From Phorcus lineatus (lineage: Eukaryota > Mollusca > Gastropoda > Trochida > Trochidae), in the NCBI GenBank assembly GCA_921293015.1, contig OV121088.1:23845645-23909644 (forward strand): a DNA stretch of 64,000 bases. The letters run 5' to 3'. Positions 21,233 through 32,965 of the stretch are shown here, piece by piece. Under the pieces are notes generated by a model. That model was not told the origin of the DNA. It searched no databases and worked only from the letters and a program-made list of their open reading frames with translations. The number at the start of each line of letters is the position of its first letter. Within the stretch, counting starts at the first letter, position 1. A program made the position numbers and the translations under genes.

Positions 21233-24069
21233 TTATTGGATTGCAATCAATCTTGTTTATTTTCTCCAATAGCTATATATAGTATAAACAATGTCAAAGG
21301 TTGAAGAGTTTATGCCATGTGCAGCATTAAGGACAGTTGTTAAGAACTTTCAATAAAAGTAACTGAATAGCATGATATTTTACCACAACTTAGAATCAAT
21401 CGGTCTATAGTTATCTAAAAGTACAATTCATAGCCTTATATGAGGCTGGCTAGATCAGTTGTTATTTCCTTTCCTAAATGTGATTACACAAGATTGTAAC
21501 TGATAATCTTATTGGCAGAAATTAACCTTTTTTATTTTCTCCGATTTTGAAATCTTAAACTTTCACAAGATCACTGAGTCACTGATGATCGATAGAATAA
21601 TCTAAGAGTTTGAAGGTGTTGTTCCCAGCCTTTATTCTCGAAAACCTTTATTCTCGAAATATAATAAAGAATTGTAGCGTCATCTTGGACAAGAGATTTT
21701 ATTCAAGATGTTCCTGTTAAACCAACAGAGTACTTAAATAGTAGTAGAACCGAAGGTGATTGATAAAATAACTAATAAAACAAATCATATGAAATGACAA
21801 AGTCATACACAATATCGATGTAAAAAAGAGTTGATGGTCGTAAATGGATATTTGCCAGAAATGTACACTAAAATGTTTATGACATTTGATCAATAATTCA
21901 CGTTCAATTCAATTTTTCTCACCTCAACCTTTAACTATCTTGAAAGAAAAAGGTTTCCACTCATTTACTTATATAATGACTAGGTATAACAAGTCCAACA
22001 AAACTGAATAGAAAATGCAGAAGAGATGTACGTATCATTCAGTAAGCAAGGGCATTTTTATATTCAATCTTAAATTCTAAATGAAATTTTCTTCATTTCT
22101 TAATTTTCTAAAAACGATCAACCACTGTGACCTCCGAGAAAGCAATTAGATATTAATTAAAAGATAAAGATTTGATGAAATATTCTATTCCCTCAAGATA
22201 AACCACACTGAACAAGATTTATTAAAGTCGACACTTCAAAGATAATTGATTTTAATTACTCTCAATGATAACAAAATGAATCAACAAAAAAGACAATAAT
22301 TACCTCAATTTATCAACAATCCATATTACCATGATTTATTCCAAAGAGACATCAAAGACAATTTGAAAAAAATTCTTTTGATAGCAAACCAAAAACAAAA
22401 CACACAAATCTTTTAAGAACAACTTAAACAAATTTCAAATAGATTGGCATAACTTCAAAGATGTCTTTAAAGTCTCATAATTAAAGTATAACCAATATGT
22501 ATTTAATACTGTTTAAGAATCAGATAAAATCACATACCAAAAATAAAAAAATACACAAATATCTCACTATATTTGGAAAATCTCATGTAAAGTAATGAAA
22601 ATAACATTATGAGAAGAAATATAAATATTATTTCCTAATGGTACTTAAAACTTCAAATATAACTATATATATTCACCCTTTCCTGCCTCGACCAGCTATC
22701 TAACAACTTCTATTTCCACGAGTCTTGATAAACCATGTAGCATCGAAGTTTCATTACGTTACTCCCCTGTCGTTGAAGCCAGGACATAATGGGAGCTTCT
22801 GGTCATGTCTTGATGTCTCTTCTAAGCACTTGTCACTTCCTGTTCAGAGGAAGAACAGATGACTTCCTGTATCCAGAATGAGGCTGATCAAGGGATAAGC
22901 TGTCATTATGTCACAGCCCTCAATACAAGGGTTACTTGCTTCTAGATGCAGACTGTTGCAATTTAGGTCCAAGATTTGGCAAAAAGATTCTTACATGCAG
23001 CAATTTATTTATGTTTACGGTGTTGGGTTTTACAATCTGTCTCTCATTTATGGCAAGTCTAAATATCCTCAACCACTGATATAACCTCTATTCTGCAAGT
23101 CACAAAGATATCCTTGGATATCATAATGTTAGCCACTGGCCAATCCAAGATCATCCCTTTGATAACAACCTGCCATTTGATTTGTAGTCAATATTTTCTT
23201 TGACATTTTTTTGGCTAAGCAGCTTAACTTAACTATACTTCTATAGGCTTTTTTTGTTATAATTTAGTTGAATTTAATTATGGATTGTTTTTGTTCATCT
23301 AATCTTATATCATGTGCTATATACTACTGGTTTTGATTGCAAGCTTTAAATTTAATCAGTGCTCATAAATGTCCTTCATGTGGTTGTTTTGTTCAAGACT
23401 TCAACCTCTGAAGTAGATGCAACTAAAGTCTTTGTTAATTTTTTCATATGACATGACTAACTCTTACATATTTATTTATATACTGTTTACAAAATTATGT
23501 AAAACTTGGACAGACTCTTGGGTATAAACTAGGTGATATCAGGGGAAAATTTCTTCCTTTAATGGTATACCTGAACCTTTTGTATGAACAATAGATACAA
23601 TTTATGTCCAATTTGACAGAATTATGTAGGACCATGGACAAGATCAGCCTAGTTGATAAAGCCAAAGACAGTAATGGTGGTTTTGGTCCATTTTGGTGAA
23701 CATACAGATCTATGTAAGAAGAAACTCAGTCACAATTAAGGTCCCGTAATGATGGGAACTGTATGAATGGACAACATCAGAGGCAGACAGTGGATCAAGT
23801 TTCAATTGTGAGCAAGACTTATTTGGCAGATTGGAGAGGATATGATTTGCGAGGGATATGTGTGTCACTCGGTGAGTCGTGGTGCCAAGATGGATGCAAT
23901 TATGCTCAAGAACTCCTATTTAAACACCTACTCCTCGTCACCTTCCCATTGGCTTATCTGACTTGTAATCTTGAGTTGTCCTTTATGAGACAATGATGAA
24001 CACGTACCCTTGTCATATAATTCACACCAGCACATCCTTAGTTCTTATTTGTGGATCATGGAAAAAAAT

Positions 24070-24220
24070 GCTCGGCACTGAACATTAAATGAATGAAATG
24101 GGTTGATTTTGATGCATAGTGCTCAGCACAGAACATTGAATGAATGAAATGGGTTGATTTTGATGCATAGTGCTCAGCACAGAACATTGAATGAATGAAA
24201 TGGGTTGATTTCAATGCATA
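24070..24220. repeat. 51-bp tandem repeat, three copies
   Basis: Units start at 24070, 24121 and 24172 with GCTCAGCACAGAACATTGAA. The first is slightly diverged (GCTCGGCACTG), and the last two are nearly identical. Confidence 0.92.
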
Positions 24221-24414
24221 AAACATACATTCAGGATTTCATCTTTGGAGGTTTGATATGATATTGCAGAAATTAATTCTTGGTACTTCAGTATATATCT
24301 AATTTTAACATCATCAAAACCAAACATATATATATATGTTGGAAAACAACATGAGGACTTTTGATGAAAAGTCCCTAAACTGAAATCTAGTATCTAGTAG
24401 CATCTAGTAGCACA

Positions 24415-24760
24415 CTTTTCCTTAAAGCTGTCCCAAATAAGCAATAGTTTATGACAAAAGTATTAATTTCAGTGGTTCAATTCATCCCATTAACAAAACA
24501 AGTACGTGTCAGTAATCGAGGAGGATGTAATCCAGTATCAAGCATAAACCAAAATTTAAACCTGCCATTTTGGTGTGAACACAAAATCATTTGAGGAAGG
24601 GAAATGAACTCACATAGTTTAAATGATCATGACATGTTCATTTTAATCTATTTCTTTTGATTAAATCCCATTGTAATGCAATTGGAAACATTCATTTTAA
24701 TTTTTCCCAAGATTACTTTTTATAACTAAAAAATCAGTGCTAATGCCCCTTTAAGGGTTT
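24415..24760. mobile_element. Probable MITE-like repeat (family 3)
   Basis: Bounded by CCTTAAAG on the left and the inverse CTTTAAGG on the right. It contains CCATTTTGGTGTGAACAC, which also appears at 40882-40900 and 61268-61286 in otherwise weakly similar sequence. Boundaries are tentative. Confidence 0.35.
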
Positions 24761-26213
24761 GTCATTTCTTTACCATCAACCTGGTAAATCAGCTCAGATT
24801 TATACCTTGCTTAGCAATTCTGGCATAGCAGTTTTCTTTCATATTCAAAATACTGCTTGAGGCAGATAGGCAGTTTAGATTACCAGGACCCGACTCCTTG
24901 CCAATTGTCCTACGCAGACCATTAACATTTAAGTGACATTCATGAATAGTTCAGTAGGTCAGTTGAATTGCAGGAATAATTCCTCAAAGAACACATTAAC
25001 TAAAGACATATACTATTTCTGAAAGAAAATGACTGATAATGTAATGAAAAGTATCAATTTTAGTTTAACACATAGACTTTAGTTAACATTGAGGTCAAAA
25101 TATCATTATGTTGAAAATAGATAAAACATGATACCTTACGGCACACATACCTCTGAAATTATCTAATACATACCGTAAATCAACAATTTCTATCTAAAGT
25201 TGCAGAAAAACAAAACCAAATAGAATTTGAAAGTTGTATTAGTGCAAACTTGTAAGGTGAGAATTGCATAATGGTATTTTAGCTCATTACCAGTCACTGA
25301 ATCTCCCTTTCAAAAATGGTGGACAGCTGAGCATATATTGATGTTTTGAAATTCAACCACTCTCTCTATTCATTCAAGAGACCTTTGAAATATGTATAGC
25401 AATATGTTTTTATCAATCGCAATTGCGATACGGAAATGAGGTACAATTCCTAACCTATTCCTATATGATAAGACGCTCAATTTAAAAACATTCTCTATCA
25501 TAAAGTAACATTTCAATTTTCAGTTCAAATCTAGGGAATGAAAGCAATAAATTTGAGAAATTGCTTTCAGTGTTGCTTTACTTCATTGTAACTGTCCACT
25601 AAGCTATACAGACCACAAAAAGTTCAACAATTCATGGCTGTAATTATTGAAAATGATTGAAGGATCAATCTCAAATTTGATAGAATGAAGATGACAATCC
25701 ATAAATTCCTGTAATTTAGAAAAACCTATGACCTTGCTTGAAGGCATGGTATGTGACAATAATTCCTGGTAATAGAGTACTTAATCAAGGTGTAGTAAAC
25801 GTTTCTTAAGAGTTTCAACAATTTGATTAATGTTGAACTTATAATTCTACATTTTCTTTAGTTAAATGACCAACTTTCTGTACTTTACATATAGTAAAGC
25901 ATTAAAGATGTATACCGTGGTTCTAAAAACATTTATTGACATCTTAATCACACAATCAGGTTATCAACTTGTATTTTGCTAAACCCTCTGCTTCAAGCGT
26001 GATCTTGAAATATTACAATCTTTCTTAAAATAATCCAATCGGATAAAAGTAAAGCCAGCATGCAATTTCATCAAATCATCCAAAAAATGTCAATGATGTA
26101 TTGAATTATTTGAGTCTTGCTGTCTTACGAGTGTTATTTGCATGAGCACTGTTCTTTTACCATTATACCTTATGAAGTTGAATTTTGGAGAACCACGTAG
26201 AGTTTCCTTATGT

Positions 26214-26680
26214 CCTTAAAGGAACATAGATTAAGTAGATGGGGTCAAGTATGTCAAACTTAACAAATGGTGTCATATTGAGAAGTAGTGGTTGTTTTTA
26301 AAAATTAGCATTTTAATGGATATGAGTTCAGTGTATAAACAGGTTAGAGTCAAGATTAATGATCAAGAACTGAACATGGCATGCACCAATGACTTAACCG
26401 TAATTTCAAAAAATGTTTACAGCTGTCACAACGAAAAGTAGTGGTTTGTAGTGCTAGGCAGGTCAATTAACAAAATGGGAGGCAGAATTTTGTAGTCTTA
26501 TATTTCCTTGTTTTCAATTACAATTGAAAACAAGGAAATATAATGATTTTGCCATTTTAGAGATAAAGATGTAACTGAAAGAAGGAAATGATTTGAACTA
26601 AACTCAATACATTTGGTATTTTGGCTCTTATTTAAGCAACAAACTAAATTCATGAAACATACTCTGTGTCACTTTCAAGG
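26214..26680. mobile_element. MITE family 2 (related to family 1), carries a perfect internal palindrome
   Basis: Ends are imperfect inverted repeats: CCTTAAAGGAACATAG on the left against the reverse complement of GTGTCACTTTCAAGG on the right. Just inside the left end, 'GTCAAGTATGTCAAACTT..CAAATGGTGTCAT' matches family 1 and the 57.2-kb copy. The interior contains the 21-bp-arm palindrome listed separately. Confidence 0.55.
26499..26542. repeat. Perfect 44-bp palindrome (21-bp arms, 2-nt spacer)
   Basis: The left arm runs 26499-26519 and the right arm 26522-26542, exact reverse complements reading TATATTTCCTTG...CAAGGAAATATA with an AC spacer. It lies inside a MITE-like element. Confidence 0.9.
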
Positions 26681-27732
26681 AGTTATTGAATAATACAAAA
26701 TACACTACACTGTAAAAAAAAAGAAATATACAAGCTCTTACACATTTGGATTTTCTGCATAAAGTATTCAAAAAAGAAAACCTTCATAAAACTTAAGCCA
26801 GGAGATTAACAGGGAACATTTCTTATAACAAATACTATCAATGCAATTCCATGAATGAAAATGATATTTCTAAAACAAGTCAGGGATTCGTAGAAATTAT
26901 CAAAACATCTAACCATTTTCAAAAACAATGAATGAAACATATTACATTGACCTTTAAAATGTTAGAAATAAAAAATAAAATGTGTCACTTTTTAATGTCA
27001 TCAGAAAGCTTTTTGATGTTGTAAATAGAGAAAATAAGAAAAAAAATGGAGGAGACGATAATATTAATTAATGATCATGGCTACCAAAGTTCGAACATTC
27101 ATCCCAGCGGATCAAAGAAAAGCAAGCCTTAGTAAACCATTATTATCAAAGCAGTAAATTCAGCTAATCATAGGTGTAGATTGAACCTTAATTGTCTATT
27201 AAACATCAAACATTAACAAGTCTTTTTTATCTTGATTGCAGTTATCATGCCTGGAAGGTAATGAAAACATATTGTAGCATCTTTAATCATGGTTGTAGCA
27301 AGGGGTCAAAGTTGAGGGTTGTATAGTGTATGTTCATTTAACAGCACCTTTCTGAAGCATCAAGTGCAAGCAAGGAATGGTGTGTATCAATTTGCAGAAT
27401 GGATATGTTCTATACAGTAAGTTTAAATTGTGGCATTTTATGGTTTTCCTATTCCATTAACAAAAAAGCCTATGCGGTCGTTCAGCACGTCAAAAATATA
27501 CTTATATATATATGAAGTTGCATGATGAAAAATTAGATGAGAATATTGATGAATTATTCCTCAAAATAATTTAAGATACTAATTAAGTTTGTTAGCTGGT
27601 TAATTCCTATGTACGATGAATGTTCCCTATTCAACAGTCTATTTTTTTCTATATGATATATGTCCTTGAGTTTGGTGAGGTTATTCAGGATTTTTTCAGT
27701 TTTTAAGAGTAAAAGTATTACTTCAGAGAAAA

Positions 27733-27928
27733 AGCCTTGCAGTGAAACTGGCTAGTATCGGCTGGAATGAGCAAACCATGGCTGGTGCTGTGCTGAAGTT
27801 CTGTATAGCATTGAAACCAAACTTACTGTATGTGGAACAGCTCACTATTTCAGAAAAAATATGGTGGGATTTGAACCCCAGACCTCTTGATCTAAAGCAA
27901 ATAGCACTAACCACTGGGCTATCCAAAC
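27733..27928 (-). mobile_element. SINE family A, copy 2, truncated and diverged
   Basis: Matches the head and body of the family (GGATTTGAACCCCAGACCTC box-B region, GAGCAAACCATGG). It lacks the conserved core and tail, ending near TGCAGTGAAACTGG. The short ORFs on both strands here are SINE sequence. Confidence 0.7.
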
Positions 27929-28432
27929 TACTCTTATTCATTGAACTCCTTTGTTATACATGTGGCTTACAATAATTGGTATTACACTATTTGTATTAGA
28001 AGAAATTATTGTACTTTTACAAAAGGAGAACATTGAAGGATTAAATTTCTTACACAGCTCTCAGTATAGGGCATCAATTGCCTAACAGCTTACCAACTCA
28101 GGGACAGAGACTTTGACTAAACAAGGTCCAAACAAGTATTGATAAATTAAGCTATCATTATTATTACACCTTTGATATGGTGTGATTTGAAATTTTTGAG
28201 GAAACTTGGTTCATAAAATGTACATCACTTTGTTATTTTGTACAAATTAAGTGTCATCCTAAATATAATAATATATATTATAGTTATTCACTTATTAAAT
28301 GGCAATGATATTTGTGCAAGGGATTTATTAATCAAAATATGTTGGCTACTCTACCCTATTGTTTACAGCAAGAAAATATACTTAATTTCTTTATATAAAG
28401 TCTATAAGTTTGCAGCATATACCTAATCTAGC

Positions 28433-28583
28433 GGGGGCGGGATAGCACCGATGCTCGCAGGTTTCACCGCAACGCATAGCCACAATGGTGTTGCGGGCTT
28501 TCTCCCTGCACTAATACTATAGCAGCCGCGATATAAGTGAAATAATCTTGAAAGCAGCGTTAAACACCAACTCACCTCACCTC
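28433..28583 (+). mobile_element. SINE family A, copy 3, internally deleted, with TSD
   Basis: Flanked by an exact 12-bp duplication, ACCTAATCTAGC, at 28421-28432 and 28584-28595. Only the first ~16 bases of the tRNA head remain (GGGGGCGGGATAGC). They are joined directly to the distal body (CTCGCAGGTTTCACCGC), core and CTCACCTCACCT tail, so ~170 bp are missing. Confidence 0.85.
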
Positions 28584-29061
28584 ACCTAATCTAGCTCTTC
28601 TTTCCTAAAAACCATAAAAACTGTAACAAAATAATAGTTTGTCAAACATACATTAATCAAATTGCTAAGTGTATTTTTACAATTTTGTATGGCTCACTGT
28701 AAATTATTTTGGTTTTTTTTTGTAGTACAACAGTTTGAGATGAAATAATTGGAAATAAAACAGCATGTCACACTATAACAATTGAAACAAATCATTATAC
28801 AATCAGAATTATCATAATAATGTATCTACATTAGTTCGAGGGATCTATTGATTTTATGCACTTATATGAGTAAATTAGTTGTAATGTGTGCAAATTATCT
28901 TTCAACATAGCCTTTCAGTGCAATAGCTTATGAGTTAATCAATCTTTGCTCTTAAAGCTTCCCAAACTCTTTCAATTATATTTGATTGCAATTTCAGTTG
29001 CAAAATCTTTAACAAAATTATTTGAAGGAACATATGGTTCATAACAATCTTATAGTCACTA

Positions 29062-29440
29062 CCCCTATAAAAAAAATTTCCTAAAAAGATGTTGCCGAAA
29101 CATTTCCGAAACATCTCTGCACCATCTTTTCAAGAGTTTTGAGCAAAATTTTACCATTGCCGCTAGCGGAAGGGTTTCTGGCAATGGTGCGGAAGGGTAT
29201 CTTCAGGCTGTCAAGAAATAAAATATTTAAAAAGTTGTTGCTGCAATGTATTAGCTACCCAGTCTTTCTTGTGGAGACCCTTCCGCAACATTGCCAGAAG
29301 ATAATTGGCCCTGCAGAGATGCTTTGGAAGGGTATCTTTTGGCTGCAAGGCAATAAAATATTTAAAAGGTTTTGCAGCAATGTATTTGCTACCTAGTACT
29401 TCTTGTGGAGACCCTTCCGCAACATTGCCAGAAGATAATT
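29062..29440 (+). repeat. 'TTCCGCA' dispersed repeat family, copy 2
   Basis: Opposite orientation to copy 1. It starts CCCCTATAAAAAAAAT, contains the internal palindrome CCGCTAGCGG, and repeats the block CTTGTGGAGACCCTTCCGCA at about 29269 and 29403, offset 134 bp (twice 67). Short ORFs here are a by-product of the repeat. Confidence 0.7.
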
Positions 29441-29644
29441 TACACGGTGGACATGATTTTTTTATCTTATTTTGCATTTTAACATGCTAATTAGTTCCTC
29501 TAATTTGTAGTGTTAGATATGAATAGTCATTCCATGCATATATTTGATTTGGATTTTATGAATAAATAACACAAAGAGGAAATGAACACAGTAACTCGCA
29601 ACTGGCATATAGTCCAAATAAAACGTGATTGGCTGCATAGATTA

Positions 29645-29860
29645 TGATGTGTTGAGCTTTCAATTTAGAAGGGGACCAATGAATAGAGGGGAGAAAATCC
29701 ACCCATTGTCCATGGCTGTAAACAGTTTTGTTAATTGCTACCTTAACAGGTTAATCACTTCACGGATCATTAAGTTGTTAAAATGTTTGTATAGTAATTT
29801 GTTTAATAGAGGTTATTCAAAATGTTTAATTCATGTTGTAATTCAAAGAGTCATATTGAT
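29645..29860. repeat. Local duplication pair 2, left copy
   Basis: GAGCTTTCAATTTAGAA, GACCAATGAA, CCATTGTC and AACAGTTTTG occur in the same order at 30419-30620, offset about 765 bp. Moderately diverged. Confidence 0.65.
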
Positions 29861-30414
29861 ATCTTATCAAACTTTAATCAAAGTTTATGTTCTCAAGACT
29901 TAAATGTTTTTGTACATTTGTAAGTGAGGTGATACTTTGGATAAACAGTCTGTTTAGATGTTTAGTTGCTTAGTAACTAATATCATGTACAAAAAGGTTA
30001 AATTGTTATATTAGGTTGTGATCAAAGATTATCCTTGGTTAATTTCACATTCAAGTCATGTTATTATGTTGAAATCAATAGCAAATATAGGAAACATGGC
30101 AAAATTGAGCTGAAAAGTATAATTTTAAAAGGGATTGTTCTCTTAATATTCCATCTGCTTGGCATATAAAGTACACACCTAGAGAGAATTGTCTTCAAAT
30201 ACACAAAAGAAATTGAATACAGATGATTTGGTCATTCACAATTTTATTTTTTTGATTTAAGACTTCAAAGTTAACATATAAACAATCATTCCTAAATCAT
30301 GTCAGGTTTAAACAAATTCATTTGCCTGGCTAAATGATTTATACTGATATACAAATTCTATAGGTTAGGTGACATTGTTGAAATAAAAATCTATTGGTTA
30401 CAGTGATGGAGATG

Positions 30415-30625
30415 GGTGGAGCCTTCAATTTAGAAAATGACCAATGAAATAAGGAGATAATAGGTATCTATTGTCTATAACAGTTTTGGTGCTGTGACAG
30501 ATGAATCAATTTGTTTGTCATTAAGCTGTTAACAAGTTTGTTTGTTTAGTAAGGGACATCAGTTACCTAATTAGATGTTATTCAAGTTTTGTCTCCAGTT
30601 GAATTCAGAGGAAATGCCTTGTATG
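30415..30625. repeat. Local duplication pair 2, right copy
   Basis: Second copy of the 29645 block. TTAAGCTGTTAACAAGTTTG parallels TTAAGTTGTTAAAATGTTTG of the left copy. No ORF. Confidence 0.65.
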
Positions 30626-31435
30626 GAACCTATTAGTTCTCAAAATTAATTACAATTAACATTTTAACGAGTTTAGTTGCTTATTAGTTACTTTACCTAA
30701 CAGTTCCTTTATAGATATCAATCACTCAATTAGGGGTTATTTCAAATTGGAGACCAAAATTGGTATTGGATGTCTTGCTAACCAAGTTGAAACACCAATA
30801 AATCTCAATAACTTATAATAAACTTTTTAAAAATAATTCATTTGAATTCCTTAAGTTTATTTACTTTGTACAATTATTTTGGGAAAGGAAAAGATTTATT
30901 CATTCATTTCATTATCAATGCACTTTATTAGGAAATATGATTATTTAACTGAATATTCTATGGCCAATATACTTGATGAACTTTTATCATGTGTAGTTGT
31001 TTCAAAGAAAATTTTGATTGTTTGAATTTATGAGCCTGTTAGTCTAAATATCTTAAAGAATGCAAATTGGTTTCAAATTGTTTCATATTGTTTTTTAACA
31101 TATTTTTAAAATATTGTTATTAAGGAATTGTTTCTAAGTTCAATGTTGTTAAAAAAATATCAAAGCTTATATGATTATACATTTTCTGAATTTAATGGAT
31201 ACTTATAAATTCATCCATATATTTAATTTATTTCATCATTTCAAGCTAAGAATATACATTTTGATCAAAATCCTTGACTCAAATTTATATCCATTACTCT
31301 TTTCTTAAGAAGCTGTTCCCAAGAAATAGCTTGTTTGTTTTTTAAGACACCACTTCTAAATGCCATTCAATGACTTAACTCTTCTTTTTGGAAAAGATCA
31401 CAGTTTAAGGTTCTTTACACCATTCAGTAACCTAA

Positions 31436-31550
31436 CTCACACGTGATAGGGCTGGACATTATTATCCAATCAGAATCTCTGCTGTCTTTACCCCTTTGAC
31501 TGACAGCAAGACCCAACTTCCTGCCTGACCTGTCACTAACGAGGAGCAAT
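31436..31550 (+). promoter_or_regulatory. Candidate promoter: E-box, CCAAT box, YY1-like site
   Basis: CACGTG at 31440-31445 and CCAATCAG at 31466-31473 are followed by a locally GC-richer stretch. Near the first ATG sits AATGGCCGCCATT (31548-31560), a near-palindrome resembling the YY1 ATGGCGGC site typical just downstream of TATA-less starts. Read on either strand it could drive transcription. Confidence 0.4.
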
Positions 31551-32245
31551 GGCCGCCATTAGCAAAAACAACTGTTTCTTGATTATTAAAATCACAGTTG
31601 CCAACAGAAATAGAAGGCATATCTACAGTTGCAAAAACCAAAGTAAGTAGACCATTACTGCTACATACACAGTATAACTTCTTAACCTTATTGCTCTTCC
31701 TTATTTCATGAAAGAGCTGATAAAAAATCCTTGAAATGTTGGCTTCAGACAGTCAAAATGAAATTTTTTTTTAAGTCCATTCCCTTGAATAGAATATGTA
31801 ATAAAGTTACTGATTGCCACTGTTGACAAGTTAAGTTGTGTTTTATTAACACTGATTTGATGAAAGTTATATGTAGTTCCGTTTCTTTGACAATATTAAG
31901 CAAAGATGGCATTGTTTACATAGGTGTGCACTGAACCATGACTGCTGTGAGAGGAGGAAAGTGGACAAGTCATTATATAACAGGAAACAGCTGGCACTGT
32001 AAGTATGCTGACCTAATTCTTCAATAAACATGCAGTGTATTTCTCAACTGGTTAGATTAGGAATTGCATCAGAGGGTGCACTCCAATTTACAAATAGATA
32101 GTCTTGATTAATTGTAATTGCTTTCACAACTGATTTACTTGATGTTTTAGAAAGAAGATTTGAACAAGAAAAAGAGAGGTGGAACAAGGAAGAATTCTTC
32201 ATCTCCATGTATTCTTATGCAGCATGTGCAGTGAATTAGTCTTGA
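31549..32245 (+). ncRNA. Putative three-exon transcript, little or no coding capacity
   Basis: Good splice signals define exon 1 (to 31642, CAAA|GTAAGT), exon 2 at 31924-31998 (TTTACATAG acceptor, CACT|GTAAGT donor) and exon 3 from 32151 (GATGTTTTAG). The first ATG (31549, MAAISKNNC...) reads through exon 1 but stops four codons into exon 2, giving only about 34 residues. Every other frame combination meets a stop at or near a junction. Exon 2 frame 3 (cysteine- and lysine-rich) and exon 3 frame 2 (RRFEQEKERW) look protein-like but cannot be joined. Either a non-coding RNA, a small-peptide gene, or the start of a longer gene with an exon I missed. Confidence 0.3.
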
Positions 32246-32965
32246 AGTAAAGATCAAACATTACAAAATATTCAAACAATATGACAACATTTTGTGAAAA
32301 AATTATGGTGGATGGATTTGTAGACAATGTTAATTCATAAACAGATTGAAAGGTGGGTTCATATACAGATTAAAAGAGATCATTTTGCAACATCAAATGT
32401 ATGAATTTATATTATTTCAAGATAATATCTCATTGACCTTTATTTATTTAAGTGATTGTATCACTGATAATCTGCTTGTCAATGCTGAATAATTTTGCTA
32501 AGACTTAATATAAAAAGGATAAATCATCAGTCATATATTTAATGCCTGTAAATAATACTTCTTTGGCACATTCTACAATGCCTACGGACCCAAAAAAGTT
32601 TATGTCTGCAAACCTGCCATGTCTACCAAAAAAACCACTACACCCGATTTGTTTGCCTGATTCATCTTATCAACATTGTGCATTAACAGATTGGATGATG
32701 TTAGAACACTGGTTTGTACATAACAAATATTGTTATGACTTGATGTGTATTTCATGTAGTAGTTTGTATTAGAGAGCTGTTAATATTAAAATGTTTATTA
32801 AAAATATTTAATACAGACACATGTTTTGTTGTATTTTTAGTGTTTGAAACTTAAAAGACGAAAAGTATACATGAGAGTAGATGTAACTTCATTATGGTAG
32901 TACATTTTTTAAGGAAATGGATGTGAAGTGGCTGTATGTTGTTGTAATGGTTGTGTGTATGCTTT

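Larger units (their letters stand above)
21233..26213. other. Non-coding DNA, probably GPCR intron
   Basis: Nothing recognised outside the listed 51-bp array and MITE-like repeat. The 22680-22940 segment is GC-richer and lacks repeats, a candidate conserved non-coding element. A 77-codon + ORF at 23763-23996 has no family features. Confidence 0.4.

Noticed and set aside
32542-32772. 76-codon + ORF downstream of the putative three-exon transcript
   Set aside because: It could lie in exon 3, but it is far from the candidate 5' end and out of frame with any upstream exon. It shows no domain.
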